A stretch of 64,000 bases of DNA from Clostridioides sp. ES-S-0054-01 (lineage in GTDB: Bacteria > Bacillota > Clostridia > Peptostreptococcales > Peptostreptococcaceae), in NCBI GenBank assembly GCA_021561035.1, contig CP067346.1, positions 2,573,001-2,637,000 of the forward strand, read 5' to 3'. Position numbers and translations under genes: made by a program. Under the pieces are notes generated by a model. It had not been told where the DNA came from. It saw only the letters and a list, made by a program, of their open reading frames with translations, and did no database searches. Every line of letters starts with the position of its first letter. Position 1 is the stretch's first letter. Shown one piece after another: positions 16,805 through 26,196 of the stretch.

Positions 16805-18433
16805 ATGAAAAATCATACTTATAAAGAAATCAAAAACATATATGGAAAAATAAGCCCTTTTGAATTTAAGGACAAATTAATAGATATCGCAAAATACACC
16901 GCAAAAGAAAATAACAGGGAATTACTTGATGCAGGTCGTGGAAATCCAAACTGGACTTGTTCAACTGCTAGAGAAGCCTTTTTTACTTTTGGTCACTTTG
17001 CCATTACTGAAACTCGTTCTAATTGGGATTTAGGTCACTTGGCTGGAATGCCTCAAAAAAAGGGTATTAAAGAAAGATTTTTTAAATTTATAAATGAAAA
17101 TATAGATATGCCAGGAGCATATTTAGCTAGAGATATTATAAACTTTGGTATAAACGAACTTGGATTTGATGGAGATGAATTTGTTCATGAACTAGCTGAT
17201 GGAATTATTGGTGATAATTATCCACTTCCAGATAGAATGTTACCTCATATGGAAAAAATAGTACACGATTACCTAGTTCAAGAAATGAAATACGATATAT
17301 CAGGTAAATATGGTGATGTAGAGATTTTTGCTGTTGAAGGTGCTACAGCTGCTATGTGTTATATATTTGATTCATTAATGGCAAATGAACTTTTAAAAAA
17401 GGGTGATACCATAGCCTTAATGACTCCAATATTTACACCTTATCTTGAAATACCTAATCTTCCTCGTTATGACTTTAAAGTTGTAAATATAAATGCTAAT
17501 GAAGTTGACGAAAAAGGTGCTCATACATGGCAGTATACTAAAAAAGAATTAGAGAAACTTCGTGACAAATCTATTAAAGCTTTATTCGTTGTTAACCCTA
17601 ATAATCCTGCATCTATAGCTATGGATGAGACATCTTGTAATAATCTAATAGATGTAATTGAAAATTATAATAAGGATTTAATGATAATATCGGATGATGT
17701 CTATGGAACTTTTGTAGAAGATTTTTCATCATTGATGTCAAAACTACCTTACAACACTGTTGGAGTTTATTCTTATTCAAAATATTTTGGAGTTACAGGA
17801 TGGAGACTTGGTACATTTGCACTTCATAAGAAAAATGTTTTTGATAAGAAAATAAATGATTTAACTGGAGAGCTAAAAAAATCTGTTGATAAGCGTTACA
17901 GTGATATGAGTCTTAATCCTTCTAGTCTTTCATTTATGGAAAGAGTTGTTGCTGATAGTAGACTTGTTGCTCTTAACCATACTGCTGGTCTTTCTACTCC
18001 ACAGCAAGTACAAATGGCATTTTTCTCTGCCTTTGCATTGATTGACAAAGTTGATGCTTACAAAAAACTCAATATGAGTATCTGCCATAGGCGTCAAAAA
18101 CTATTATTTGAAGCCTTAGAACTTCCAATTAATGAAAATAAAAATAATGCTGCATATTATACTCAGTTTGATATTGAGGAATGGGCTAAATTAAACTACG
18201 GAGAAGATTTATTTAAATTTATAAGTAAGAATGCATCTCCAGTAGATGTCCTTTATAAATTAGCTAATGACTATTCAGTAGTTTTACTAAGTGGAAATGG
18301 ATTCTATGGCCCTGAATGGTCAATTAGAATATCTCTAGCAAATTTATATGATGAAGCTTACACTAAGATAGGAAAAGCCATAAGAGAAATACTAAATGGT
18401 TATATTGTTGAATGGCAAAAAATTAAAAAATAA
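16805..18433 (+). CDS. asdA: Aspartate 4-decarboxylase / aspartate aminotransferase
   Basis: This 542-residue bifunctional fold-type I PLP enzyme converts L-aspartate to L-alanine plus CO2, with transaminase side activity. Its length and the N-terminus with DAGRGNPNW match the AsdA/AspD family rather than ordinary ~400-residue aminotransferases. FVVNPNNPAS, ISDDVYGTF and the PLP lysine K326 in YSYSKYFGVTGWRLG are visible. AAGGAGG precedes the ATG. The asparaginase gene follows, so asparagine could be taken through aspartate to alanine and CO2, consuming a proton per decarboxylation. No aspartate:alanine antiporter is adjacent. Confidence 0.9.
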   Translation: MKNHTYKEIKNIYGKISPFEFKDKLIDIAKYTAKENNRELLDAGRGNPNWTCSTAREAFFTFGHFAITETRSNWDLGHLAGMPQKKGIKERFFKFINENIDMPGAYLARDIINFGINELGFDGDEFVHELADGIIGDNYPLPDRMLPHMEKIVHDYLVQEMKYDISGKYGDVEIFAVEGATAAMCYIFDSLMANELLKKGDTIALMTPIFTPYLEIPNLPRYDFKVVNINANEVDEKGAHTWQYTKKELEKLRDKSIKALFVVNPNNPASIAMDETSCNNLIDVIENYNKDLMIISDDVYGTFVEDFSSLMSKLPYNTVGVYSYSKYFGVTGWRLGTFALHKKNVFDKKINDLTGELKKSVDKRYSDMSLNPSSLSFMERVVADSRLVALNHTAGLSTPQQVQMAFFSAFALIDKVDAYKKLNMSICHRRQKLLFEALELPINENKNNAAYYTQFDIEEWAKLNYGEDLFKFISKNASPVDVLYKLANDYSVVLLSGNGFYGPEWSIRISLANLYDEAYTKIGKAIREILNGYIVEWQKIKK

Positions 18434-18472
18434 TTATATTACACTGAAATATCTAAATTATATGAATAAAAG

Positions 18473-18509
18473 AGTTTAGGTAGACCTTAACTACTTTTTT
18501 TGATATAAT
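18473..18509 (+). promoter_or_regulatory. Terminator hairpin overlapping the ansB promoter
   Basis: AGTTTAGGT (18473-18481) pairs with ACCTTAACT (18484-18492) with one mismatch and is followed by a T run: a short terminator for asdA. The same bases carry TAGACC (18481-18486) and, 17 bases on, an extended -10 TGATATAAT (18501-18509), so the asparaginase gene has its own promoter superimposed on the terminator. Confidence 0.6.
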
Positions 18510-18553
18510 CCTATCGGAATTATAAATTTTATTTATGAAAGGCAGAGAATAGT

Positions 18554-19549
18554 ATGAGTATTAAGAAAAAAGTTGCCATAGTTTTTACTGGTGGAACTAT
18601 ATCCATGACAGTAGATGATAAAGTCGGAGCTGCTATACCAACTTTATCAGGTGAACAAATATTATCAATGGTTACCAACATTGATAAAGTTGCAGATGTT
18701 GAAGTTTTTAACTTTGATGAAATTCCAGGACCTCATATAACACCTTATAGAATGATGGAATTAAAAAATTATGTAAATGATTTATTAGCAAGAGAAGATA
18801 TTACAGGAGTTGTAATAACACATGGTACAGATAGTTTAGAAGAAACAGCTTATTTTCTAGACCTTACAATTGACAATATCAAACCTGTAATAGTGACAGG
18901 TGCTATGAGAAGTAGCTCTGAACTTGGATATGATGGTTCAAGTAATTTATCTGCATCAGTTTGTACTGCAGTATCCAAAGATGCTATGGGCAAAGGTGTC
19001 CTTGTAGTTTTAAATAATGAAGTATTGTTAGCTTCTGAAGCTACTAAAACAAATACTCTTTCTCTAAATACATTTAAATCTCTAACTAGTGGCCCATTGG
19101 GAATAATTGACTGCAATGAACTTGTCCTTACAAGAGATATTGTAAATAGAACAATTATAGATACTGATAAGGTAGAATCTAAAGTTGCTTTATTTAAAGC
19201 ATATGTAGGAGAAAATGCTGATTTTATAAGATTTGCTGTTGATAGTGGATATAAGGGTATAGTTATTGAGGCAATGGGTAGAGGTAATGTTCCTCCTCAA
19301 ATGCTTTCTGGAGTTGAATATGCTAGAGAAAAAGGACTTCCTGTGGTTATAGTTTCTAGATGCCATTCAGGTAGAGTGTTCGATAGTTATGGTTACTTTG
19401 GTTCTGGTAGAGACCTAAAAAACCTTGGATGTATATTTGGTGGAGACCTTCCAGGTCAAAAAGCTAGAATAAAACTTATCTTAGCACTTGGAAAAACTGA
19501 TAACCTTGATGAAATCAAAGACTTCTTTGAAAAAGGAATCTATTGTTAA
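18554..19549 (+). CDS. ansB: L-asparaginase
   Basis: This 331-residue asparaginase releases ammonia from asparagine to give aspartate. The two catalytic signatures are present: VFTGGTISM with T12/T15, and THGTDSLEETA with T92-D93, followed by GAMRSSSELGYDGSSNL. No signal peptide is seen, so it should be a cytoplasmic type I-like enzyme. AAAGGCAGAG precedes the ATG. It sits downstream of aspartate 4-decarboxylase but has its own promoter, so the two can be expressed separately or together. Confidence 0.92.
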   Translation: MSIKKKVAIVFTGGTISMTVDDKVGAAIPTLSGEQILSMVTNIDKVADVEVFNFDEIPGPHITPYRMMELKNYVNDLLAREDITGVVITHGTDSLEETAYFLDLTIDNIKPVIVTGAMRSSSELGYDGSSNLSASVCTAVSKDAMGKGVLVVLNNEVLLASEATKTNTLSLNTFKSLTSGPLGIIDCNELVLTRDIVNRTIIDTDKVESKVALFKAYVGENADFIRFAVDSGYKGIVIEAMGRGNVPPQMLSGVEYAREKGLPVVIVSRCHSGRVFDSYGYFGSGRDLKNLGCIFGGDLPGQKARIKLILALGKTDNLDEIKDFFEKGIYC

Positions 19550-19621
19550 ACAAAATAGCTTCTATTTAATTATTTAGTTCAGTTTACAAGAAACTACACA
19601 CAAACCATAAAATGGGATGTT

Positions 19622-19679
19622 GACAACATAACAGACAGTATGCTCCTGTAAAAGGTAACATACTGTCTGTTATATTGTC
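19622..19679. repeat. Near-perfect 21-bp inverted repeat
   Basis: A 15-bp perfect stem (19628-19642 with 19659-19673), extended by GACAA/TTGTC beyond one mismatch, encloses a 16-base loop. No T run follows on either strand, so it is not a classic terminator. It sits in a decayed zone between ansB and a broken VOC gene and may be a remnant of a mobile element. Confidence 0.6.
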
Positions 19680-19748
19680 TGGATTTCTAAATGGTCACCC
19701 TTTGACACACGACTTTGCTATCTCCTTGGTAAACTGGAAGTTTGTAAT

Positions 19749-19832
19749 CTAAAATCCTAATCCATCTCTATAAAATTTAATTGACTTCTCCATACTTTTT
19801 ACGCCTAAATATATAAAAGTAATTTTATTCAC
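19749..19832 (-). pseudogene. Truncated VOC (glyoxalase-like) gene start
   Basis: From GTG 19832, with GGAGG seven bases upstream, the frame reads MNKITFIYLGVKSMEKS then IKFYRDGLGF and a TAG stop at residue 28. This is the first beta-alpha unit of vicinal-oxygen-chelate proteins (glyoxalase/bleomycin-resistance fold, normally ~120-130 residues). Downstream sequence in the same frame does not continue the fold and meets another stop. It is read as a relic that kept its translation signals but lost the body of the gene. Identification rests on the characteristic MEKSIKFYRDGLGF pattern. Confidence 0.65.
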
Positions 19833-19871
19833 TTAATGACCTCCATAATTCCCAAATTAGCTATTTGGAAC

Positions 19872-20540
19872 TTAACTAAAAAATCCCAATATAAGGGCAA
19901 CTATTATAATGGCAATCGGAATACATACTGTGTAATCCTGTTCCATAGAGTCATCATCTGAATGTAGTTTTACAATTCGCAATTTAGCAATCAGTTTGAA
20001 GCAGAAATAGCCTATTATTGTTCCAATTACATTCGTGAGTAAGTCGTCTATATCGGTTGCTCTGTGTAACGTAAAAAGCTGAATAGTTTCGATAAAGAGA
20101 GATAATCCAAAACCAATCAAGAATGTATTTCTCAAACGTTCAAAAGTTTTGCTGATAAGCGGACATAAAAAACCTAATGGGACAAAAAGTAAAATATTCA
20201 AAATAAAGCTCAAACTAAATCCATCACTAAAAGGAATAAGATTTATGTTTGGATTAAAGAACGTTTCTCCTAACTGTGAAAGTCTTATACATTCACTGAG
20301 TGTAGGGATACCAACAATATGCGATAGTGCTACACATAAGTAATAATACATTGCCAGTGATAAAATAGATGTTTTGACCTTTGGAATATCACTATTTTTC
20401 TTGAATATTACAACTAAGGAAATACCAATCAAGATAGTTCCCAACAAGAAAATAGGATTAATTAACAATAAATCTTTGATAGCTTCAAACAGACTGAGTT
20501 GAATTTCTACACCTGATTGATTATTTGATACAATCTCCAT
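19872..20540 (-). CDS. VanZ-like family membrane protein
   Basis: This 222-residue protein has about five hydrophobic segments and the VanZ-like core: NLIPF near residue 92, NILLFVPLGFLCPL near 112, and GLSLFIETIQLF, then RATDIDDLLTNVIGTIIGY. VanZ of Tn1546 gives low-level teicoplanin resistance, but the biochemical role of the family is unknown and most members are unrelated to resistance clusters. The start is placed at ATG 20540 because GGAGGT lies nine bases upstream. It lies among decayed genes and may have arrived with them. Confidence 0.82.
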   Translation of the reverse strand: MEIVSNNQSGVEIQLSLFEAIKDLLLINPIFLLGTILIGISLVVIFKKNSDIPKVKTSILSLAMYYYLCVALSHIVGIPTLSECIRLSQLGETFFNPNINLIPFSDGFSLSFILNILLFVPLGFLCPLISKTFERLRNTFLIGFGLSLFIETIQLFTLHRATDIDDLLTNVIGTIIGYFCFKLIAKLRIVKLHSDDDSMEQDYTVCIPIAIIIVALILGFFS

Positions 20541-20635
20541 TTGTACATACCTCCTCATAACATTTCAATTATTTCTAAAAAACAAAATAGCAGATAAATC
20601 TTAAAATCATTCTATCAAAATTCTTAAAATTACCT

Positions 20636-21076
20636 TTAGCATTTTATACCATCAGTTAATTCCTGTCTTACTTCTGTATGGTATTCTGGGGATTCTTTCA
20701 TCAAATTAGAAAAAAATGGTCACCATATCAATAAACTGGTTACGCTCCATATCTCCCAAAGCAACCATATTCTGAGAATAAATCCGTATCAGATTTATCA
20801 GGCGTTGGAAGTTTTTATGCTCCATAAGACGGTTGAGAATCTCCACATCTACTGCACCTATCACAAGTTCTTTGATAACATTCTCAGACAATCCCAACTT
20901 GGATATATCAAGACACCCATTAGAATAACGCTGCTGACCATCCTTGTTTTCCTGCTGATAATTTTAATCAACTGGGAAGTGGAAACGCCTATCTTTTTTG
21001 CAAGTTCCTTTTTAGAAATATGGTAGCTATTATATGAATCTGAATTTCGTTGTCTGGGTGTTTCAGATAAAGCCAT
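20636..21076 (-). pseudogene. Helix-turn-helix gene with two compensating frameshifts
   Basis: A gene of about 146 codons can be followed from ATG 21076 (AAAGGTG upstream) to TAA at 20636-20638, but only by changing frame twice. The N-terminal part has an HTH-like stretch (ISKKELAKKIGVSTSQL). The middle part (KLGLSENVIKELVIG, then RLMEHKNFQRLINLIRIYS) is in another frame entered near 20940-20975. The original frame returns at a run of seven A's (20710-20716), ending in MKESPEYHTEVRQELTDG. I do not recognise the family. It looks like a small regulator of a mobile element. Sequencing errors at homopolymers could mimic this. Confidence 0.6.
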
Positions 21077-21266
21077 AGATACGCACCTTTTTTGTCTATT
21101 TTTATTATATAAAAAAAATTTCAAAAATACAATAATTATATTTTTTCGTCTAAACTTAGAGTAGTTCCTCCATGAACAACACTTTAGAAACTGAATGATT
21201 TACATACCACTTAATACATTAACGCGATTTAATATTAATTATAATAATGTTTAAAACAACAATTAA

Positions 21267-21381
21267 GGTGTATAAGAATGAACTTTTTAGTTCTTTAATC
21301 ATTTTTTGTATAAAATCAAATCTATTTTCATGATTTCAACAATGAAAAAAAGGCTTATCTCTATTTTGAGACAGCCTCATT
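21267..21381 (+). repeat. MITE-like dispersed repeat, copy A
   Basis: About 115 bases align at roughly three quarters identity with 50090-50190 in inverted orientation. Shared blocks include TGAACTTTTTAGTTC, TTTTTGTAT, TATTTTCAT, AATGAAAAA and AGGCTTATC. The ends form imperfect terminal inverted repeats near GGTGTCTCAAAAT (right end TTTTGAGACAGCC here). No coding capacity. Its right end also provides the leuS terminator. Confidence 0.65.
21335..21376 (-). terminator. leuS terminator within repeat copy A
   Basis: On the minus strand AGGCTGTCTC pairs with GAGATAAGCCT (AGGCT/AGCCT and TCTC/GAGA with small interruptions) and is followed by TTTTTTT, about 45 bases after the leuS stop. Confidence 0.65.
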
Positions 21382-21418
21382 TATTTTATAAATTTATATT
21401 TTTGTTTATATTTTTGAG

Positions 21419-23839
21419 TTATTTAACAACTACATTTACTAATTTTTTAGGTACAGCTATAACTTTAACTATAGTTTTACCTTCAACTAATCCTTTTATT
21501 TTTTCATCTTCTAAAGCTACTTTTTCCATCTCTTCTTTAGATATATTTGAGTTAACAGTTAATTTTCCTCTAACTTTTCCATTGACTTGTACAACAACCT
21601 CTATTTCATCTTTTACTAAAGCTTTTTCATCATATTTAGGCCAGTCTATATCAAATACACTTCCCTCTTTACCTATCATAGTCCATAATTCTTCACCTAA
21701 ATGAGGTGCAAATGGTGCAATTATAGTTACTATAGTTTGTACACCTTCTTTTATAACTGCTTCGTTTATATTATCCAACTCTTTATATTTATACATATCA
21801 TTTATTAATTCCATAAGAGCTGATATAGCAGTATTAAATCCGAATTTTTCACTCAAATCAGCAGTAACTTTTTTAAGTGTAGAATGTATAGTATATCTCA
21901 TATCTTTATCTTGAGAATTTAATTCTCCAAACTCTACATCCTTTTTAACCACATCTGCTAACTCATCAACCAATCTATAAACTCTATTTAAGAATCTAAA
22001 ACATCCATCGACACCTTGCTCTGACCAGTCTAAATCTCTTTCTGGTGGTGCTGCAAATAATACGAAAAGTCTTGCAGTATCTGCTCCATACTCATCTATT
22101 ATATCTATAGGAGATACTGTGTTACCTTTAGACTTACTCATTTTAGAGCCATCCATAAGAACCATTCCTTGAGTAAGTAAGTTTTTAAATGGCTCATCGA
22201 AGTCTATCATACCCATGCTCTTAAATGCTTTTACAAACCATCTTGCATAAAGTAAGTGCATTATAGCATGTTCTACTCCACCTATATACTGGTCTACTGG
22301 ATGCCATCTATTAACTAATTCTTTACTAAATGGTTCATTTTCATTATTACTATCCACATATCTTAAGAAATACCAAGAAGAATCAACAAATGTATCCATA
22401 GTATCAACTTCTCTTCTAGCTGGTTTTCCACAATGAGGACAAGTTGTTGACATAAATTTTTTTGAAGTAGTAAGTGGAGATTCTCCTTTTCCAGTAAATT
22501 CAACATCTGTTGGTAAAAGAACTGGTAAATCTTCCTTCTTAACTGGAACTATTCCACATTCATCACAATAAACTACAGGTATAGGACAACCCCAGTATCT
22601 TTGTCTTGAAACTAACCAGTCTCTTAATCTATAATTAATTGTTCTCTTTCCTCTACCTTCTTTTTCTAACTTATTTATTATTCCTTCAAATCCTTCTGAA
22701 GCATCTAATCCATTAAACTCTTCTGAGTTTATCATTTTGTTATCTTCTGTTATTACATCAATTATGTCTAAATTATATTTTTCAGCAAAATCTCTATCTC
22801 TTTCATCATGTGCTGGAACTGCCATTATAGCACCTGTTCCATACTCAACTAATACATAGTTAGCTATCCATAGAGGAACTTTCTTGCCATTTAAAGGATT
22901 TATAACATATCTACCTATAAACATTCCTTCTTTTTCTACATCAGCTGCTGTTCTTTCTATTTCTGTCATAGTATGCATTTTTTGAACAAAAGCTTCAACA
23001 TCTGCTTCATATTCAGTCCCTGCAACCAATTCTTTAACTAATTCATGCTCTGGAGCAAGTACCATATAAGTAACTCCATAAGTTGTGTCTGGTCTAGTTG
23101 TAAATACTGTCATAGATTTATCAGTTCCATCTATATCAAAAACTAAATCTGCTCCTGTACTTTTACCTATCCAATTTTTTTGCATTGTTTTAACCTTTTC
23201 TGGCCATCCATCTAATGTATCTAAGTCATTAAGTAATTCTTCTGCAAATTCAGTAGTCTTAAAATACCATTGTTCCAAATCTTTCTTTAATACTGTTGCT
23301 TTACATCTCTCACATGCTCCTTGAACAACTTGCTCATTTGCAAGAACAGTTTCACAAGAAGGACACCAGTTAACATAAGATTTCTTCTTGTATGCAAGCC
23401 CATGCTCTAAAAACTTCAAAAATATTTCTTGAGTGAATCTATAGTACTCTGGAGTTGAAGTTGCAACTTCCTTATCCCAATCATAACTAAGCCCTAATAA
23501 ATTTAATTGCTCTTTCATTTCTTCTATATTTTCCATTGTCCATTTATGTGGATGTATTCCATGTTTTATAGCTGCATTTTCAGCTGGTAAACCAAAAGAA
23601 TCCCATCCCATTGGATGAAGTACATTATACCCTTCCATTTTTTTGAATCTTGCAACAACATCACCTATAGAATAATTTCTAACATGTCCCATATGTATCT
23701 TTCCAGATGGATAAGGGAACATTTCTAGTGTATAATAATTAGGTTTTTCAGTTTGTGCAGTATCCATTTTATATTGGTTATTGTCTTTCCAAATTTTTTG
23801 CCATTTCGACTCTACTTCTTTAAAATTATATACGCTCAT
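21419..23839 (-). CDS. leuS: Leucyl-tRNA synthetase
   Basis: This 806-residue class Ia synthetase charges tRNA-Leu. The HIGH-type motif is [14 protein letters not shown] (residues ~47-60), a zinc-binding insert has CPSC and CERC pairs near 155-180, the CP1 editing domain (~220-410) includes the hydrolytic TTRPDTTYG motif, a second CPHC pair lies near 463, and the KMSKS motif is [10 protein letters not shown]. The C-terminal anticodon and LeuRS-specific domains end with VNGKVRGKL. Length fits the bacterial enzyme. A leucine T-box precedes it. Confidence 0.97.
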   Translation of the reverse strand: MSVYNFKEVESKWQKIWKDNNQYKMDTAQTEKPNYYTLEMFPYPSGKIHMGHVRNYSIGDVVARFKKMEGYNVLHPMGWDSFGLPAENAAIKHGIHPHKWTMENIEEMKEQLNLLGLSYDWDKEVATSTPEYYRFTQEIFLKFLEHGLAYKKKSYVNWCPSCETVLANEQVVQGACERCKATVLKKDLEQWYFKTTEFAEELLNDLDTLDGWPEKVKTMQKNWIGKSTGADLVFDIDGTDKSMTVFTTRPDTTYGVTYMVLAPEHELVKELVAGTEYEADVEAFVQKMHTMTEIERTAADVEKEGMFIGRYVINPLNGKKVPLWIANYVLVEYGTGAIMAVPAHDERDRDFAEKYNLDIIDVITEDNKMINSEEFNGLDASEGFEGIINKLEKEGRGKRTINYRLRDWLVSRQRYWGCPIPVVYCDECGIVPVKKEDLPVLLPTDVEFTGKGESPLTTSKKFMSTTCPHCGKPARREVDTMDTFVDSSWYFLRYVDSNNENEPFSKELVNRWHPVDQYIGGVEHAIMHLLYARWFVKAFKSMGMIDFDEPFKNLLTQGMVLMDGSKMSKSKGNTVSPIDIIDEYGADTARLFVLFAAPPERDLDWSEQGVDGCFRFLNRVYRLVDELADVVKKDVEFGELNSQDKDMRYTIHSTLKKVTADLSEKFGFNTAISALMELINDMYKYKELDNINEAVIKEGVQTIVTIIAPFAPHLGEELWTMIGKEGSVFDIDWPKYDEKALVKDEIEVVVQVNGKVRGKLTVNSNISKEEMEKVALEDEKIKGLVEGKTIVKVIAVPKKLVNVVVK

Positions 23840-23921
23840 ATTTTACCTCCTATTTTTAGTTGTGTATAATTACCTTATTTAGTATTATTTACTTATAATT
23901 TCCAAATAATTCTTTGAAAAT

Positions 23922-24140
23922 AAAAAATCCTCGTCACTAAACTTACGTTTAGGGACGAGGATAAATCTTCGCGGTACCACCCTAATTAGCCTACATTAAT
24001 ATAGACCCTCTTAGATAGCTTTTAATCCAGCTATGGAGAATAGATTTTAATCTAGTAAGTTCAAAGTTACATAATATTAGTTCTCACCTACCACTAACTC
24101 TCTGAAAAAATATAATCTTTTACTGCTCTAGTCTATTCAA
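23922..24140 (-). promoter_or_regulatory. T-box riboswitch for leucine
   Basis: The minus-strand leader has Stem I elements (AGTA, CAGAGAGTTAGTGG, GGTGAGAACTAAT), a likely specifier CTT (Leu) directly after GAA, the canonical T-box sequence AGGGTGGTACCGCG (23970-23983), and a terminator (TCCTCGTCCCTAAAC arm, + strand 23927-23960) followed by a T run. Uncharged tRNA-Leu pairing with the specifier and the T-box bulge should promote read-through into leuS. A candidate promoter -10, TATAAT, lies at 24167-24172. Confidence 0.93.
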
Positions 24141-24191
24141 TTTAATATAATTTTTTAAATTTTCTAATTATAATAACATATATTATCATGT

Positions 24192-24542
24192 TTATGCTAA
24201 TGTGTCAACATCTATATAAGGAGCATCTTTCCATAATTTTTCTAAATTATAAAACCCTCTATTTTCCTCATTAAATACATGAACCATTATGTCTCCATAA
24301 TCAAGAAGCACCCAAGTTTGAGTTCCTTGTCCTTCTTTACCTCTTGGTTCTAATCCTAGTTTTGCTAATTCATCTTCCACATTATCAGCAATAGCTTTTA
24401 CCTGTCTCTGAGAAGATGCTGTAGTAATAATAAAATAATCACACAAACTAGAAACTTTTCCTATATTTATTATAACTGTATCTTGACCCAATTTATCTTC
24501 TATGGCATCATATGCTATTTTTGTCATTTGTTCCACTGTCAT
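24192..24542 (-). CDS. rsfS: Ribosomal silencing factor RsfS
   Basis: This 116-residue Iojap/YbeB family protein binds ribosomal protein L14 on the large subunit and blocks subunit joining under nutrient limitation. Family motifs: ITTASSQRQVKAIADNVE, RGKEGQGTQTWVLLDYGDIMVHVF and YNLEKLW. The start is set at ATG 24542, with GAGGA eight bases upstream; a GTG five codons earlier overlaps that ribosome site. It is the last gene of the nadD-yqeK-rsfS cluster, the standard Firmicute order. Confidence 0.93.
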   Translation of the reverse strand: MTVEQMTKIAYDAIEDKLGQDTVIINIGKVSSLCDYFIITTASSQRQVKAIADNVEDELAKLGLEPRGKEGQGTQTWVLLDYGDIMVHVFNEENRGFYNLEKLWKDAPYIDVDTLA

Positions 24543-24658
24543 ATAAAAATTCCTCACTTTCCTAATTAAAATGCACTTAGTTATTGTAACATATTAATAC
24601 GATTTTGTAACATAGTCAACTTTAAATTTATTAATATGTTTGCCTTTATATAGGTTTT

Positions 24659-25231
24659 TTATAATAACTTTTCTTTAATTAGATAATTTCTTGCCATAAT
24701 TGTTCTTGGATGTATCTCTTCTTTTTTATTGATGACAAACATTAAAGTATTATTAAAAGAAGTTAAAAGTGCTTCATCAAGCTTGCCTCCATATGCTAAT
24801 TCTCTTAATGTATCTACAACCGGGAATTTTCTCCCTTCTTCAATTAAATCAGCTATGTAAATTATTTTTTCTAAAAGAGACATATCCTCTCTTCCTGTTG
24901 TATGATATTTGATTGCATTTATAATATCTTCATCTTCTACTTCAAACTCATACTCGCATATGTACGCCCCAATTACACTATGAGACAATGAACGGTTTCC
25001 ATCCTCTATTGGGTCTAAATATATTTCATACTTATTGACATAATCCTCTATTTCCTTGTCACTTAAATACTTTGCACAATCATGAATCATTCCTGCTAAG
25101 TAAGCTTTTTCTTTGTCACATCCATAAATCTCACATAATTTTTCAGCACATTTTGCAACATTTTTTGAGTGGCTAAGCCTCCCCATTGGTAGCATTTGAT
25201 TTAGTCTCTGGTTAATATTCTCTAAGTTCAT
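24659..25231 (-). CDS. yqeK: YqeK family HD-domain dinucleotide hydrolase
   Basis: This 190-residue HD-domain metal phosphohydrolase belongs to the YqeK family, whose characterised members split diadenosine tetraphosphate symmetrically into two ADP. Metal ligands are seen in RLSHSKNVA, GMIHDCAKYL (the HD pair), SHSVIGAYI, and YHTTGRE with IIYIADLIEEGR. Its ATG lies directly against the nadD stop codon, so the two are translationally linked. It is part of nadD-yqeK-rsfS. Confidence 0.92.
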   Translation of the reverse strand: MNLENINQRLNQMLPMGRLSHSKNVAKCAEKLCEIYGCDKEKAYLAGMIHDCAKYLSDKEIEDYVNKYEIYLDPIEDGNRSLSHSVIGAYICEYEFEVEDEDIINAIKYHTTGREDMSLLEKIIYIADLIEEGRKFPVVDTLRELAYGGKLDEALLTSFNNTLMFVINKKEEIHPRTIMARNYLIKEKLL

Positions 25232-25921
25232 TTAATCATCTCCATATTGATATAGTTTATTTTCATATAAATAATTTTCTACATTTTCGGGTACTAAGTA
25301 ACGTATTGACTTGCCTTCATTTAGCTGTTCCCTTATATATGTGGACGATATATCCAGTGATGGAACATAAACTGTTATAATGTCAGCATTATACTTTTTA
25401 GTTAGTTTTTCTATAGTCTCTTGTGACCTTAACAAACTAATTCCTGGTCTAGTTGCAGCTATAAAAGTAGCTAACTCAAAGTTTTTCTTTACATCTTTCC
25501 ACTCTTCAACACTACAAATCGCATCTGCACCTGTTATAAAATAAATGTCTGCATTTTTGTATTTCTTCTTTAAGTATTTTAATGTATCTATTGTATAAGT
25601 CCTTTTTTTTCTTTCGATTTCTACTTTTGAAACTAAAAAATCTTCGTTGCTTTCAGTTGCTAGAAGTGTCATATTATATCTATCATACTTGTCTGTAGTG
25701 ATACATAATTTATGTGGTGGATTTCCTGATGGTATAAAGATAATTTTGTCAATGTCATACTTGTCTCTAATAAATTCTGCTGTTGCTAAATGAGCATAGT
25801 GTATAGGGTCAAAAGTACCTCCCAATATACCTATTTTAATTTTGCCTTTATGGCGATTAAATTTCTCTAGTTTTTCAGTATTTTTCAACTCTGCCATCTT
25901 AACTAGATTTTCACTTCTCAT
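25232..25921 (-). CDS. nadD: Nicotinate-nucleotide adenylyltransferase
   Basis: This 229-residue nucleotidyltransferase adenylates nicotinate mononucleotide to deamido-NAD. The core starts at residue ~31 with GILGGTFDPIHYAHL (HxGH-type ATP site). FIPSGNPPHK and the C-terminal ISSTYIREQL (ISxT/SxR motif) are intact. The first ~28 residues (MRSENLVKMAELKN onward) form a charged extension absent from typical NadD. AAAGGAGA seven bases before the ATG supports this long start. Confidence 0.95.
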   Translation of the reverse strand: MRSENLVKMAELKNTEKLEKFNRHKGKIKIGILGGTFDPIHYAHLATAEFIRDKYDIDKIIFIPSGNPPHKLCITTDKYDRYNMTLLATESNEDFLVSKVEIERKKRTYTIDTLKYLKKKYKNADIYFITGADAICSVEEWKDVKKNFELATFIAATRPGISLLRSQETIEKLTKKYNADIITVYVPSLDISSTYIREQLNEGKSIRYLVPENVENYLYENKLYQYGDD

Positions 25922-25950
25922 ATTTTGTCTCCTTTTAATGTTATAATACT

Positions 25951-25960
25951 ATTGTACCAT
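25951..25960 (-). promoter_or_regulatory. Extended -10 promoter candidate of nadD operon
   Basis: TGGTACAAT on the minus strand fits an extended -10 element (TGnTACAAT). It lies about 30 bases before the nadD start. No good -35 box is seen. Confidence 0.4.
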
Positions 25961-26196
25961 TATTTTTTATTTCTTAAAGCTTATAATTTGTTTTTTGGGG
26001 TATATAATTATATTTATATGCTAAAAAATACTTTAAAAAATAATTATTTAACATGACTTTACTTTACTTTTTAATAAAAATAACTTTTTACTATTTTGTC
26101 TTAATTTTGATAAAATATAACATATAAATATAAGTTTTTTGTTAAATTTGATTAGTTGCTTTTGTTAATATAATTACATATAAAAAAGGAGGATTT

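Noticed and set aside
20805-21026. 73-codon plus-strand frame opposite the HTH pseudogene
   Set aside because: No ribosome site. The minus strand shows protein-like sequence with an HTH pattern, which explains the region better.
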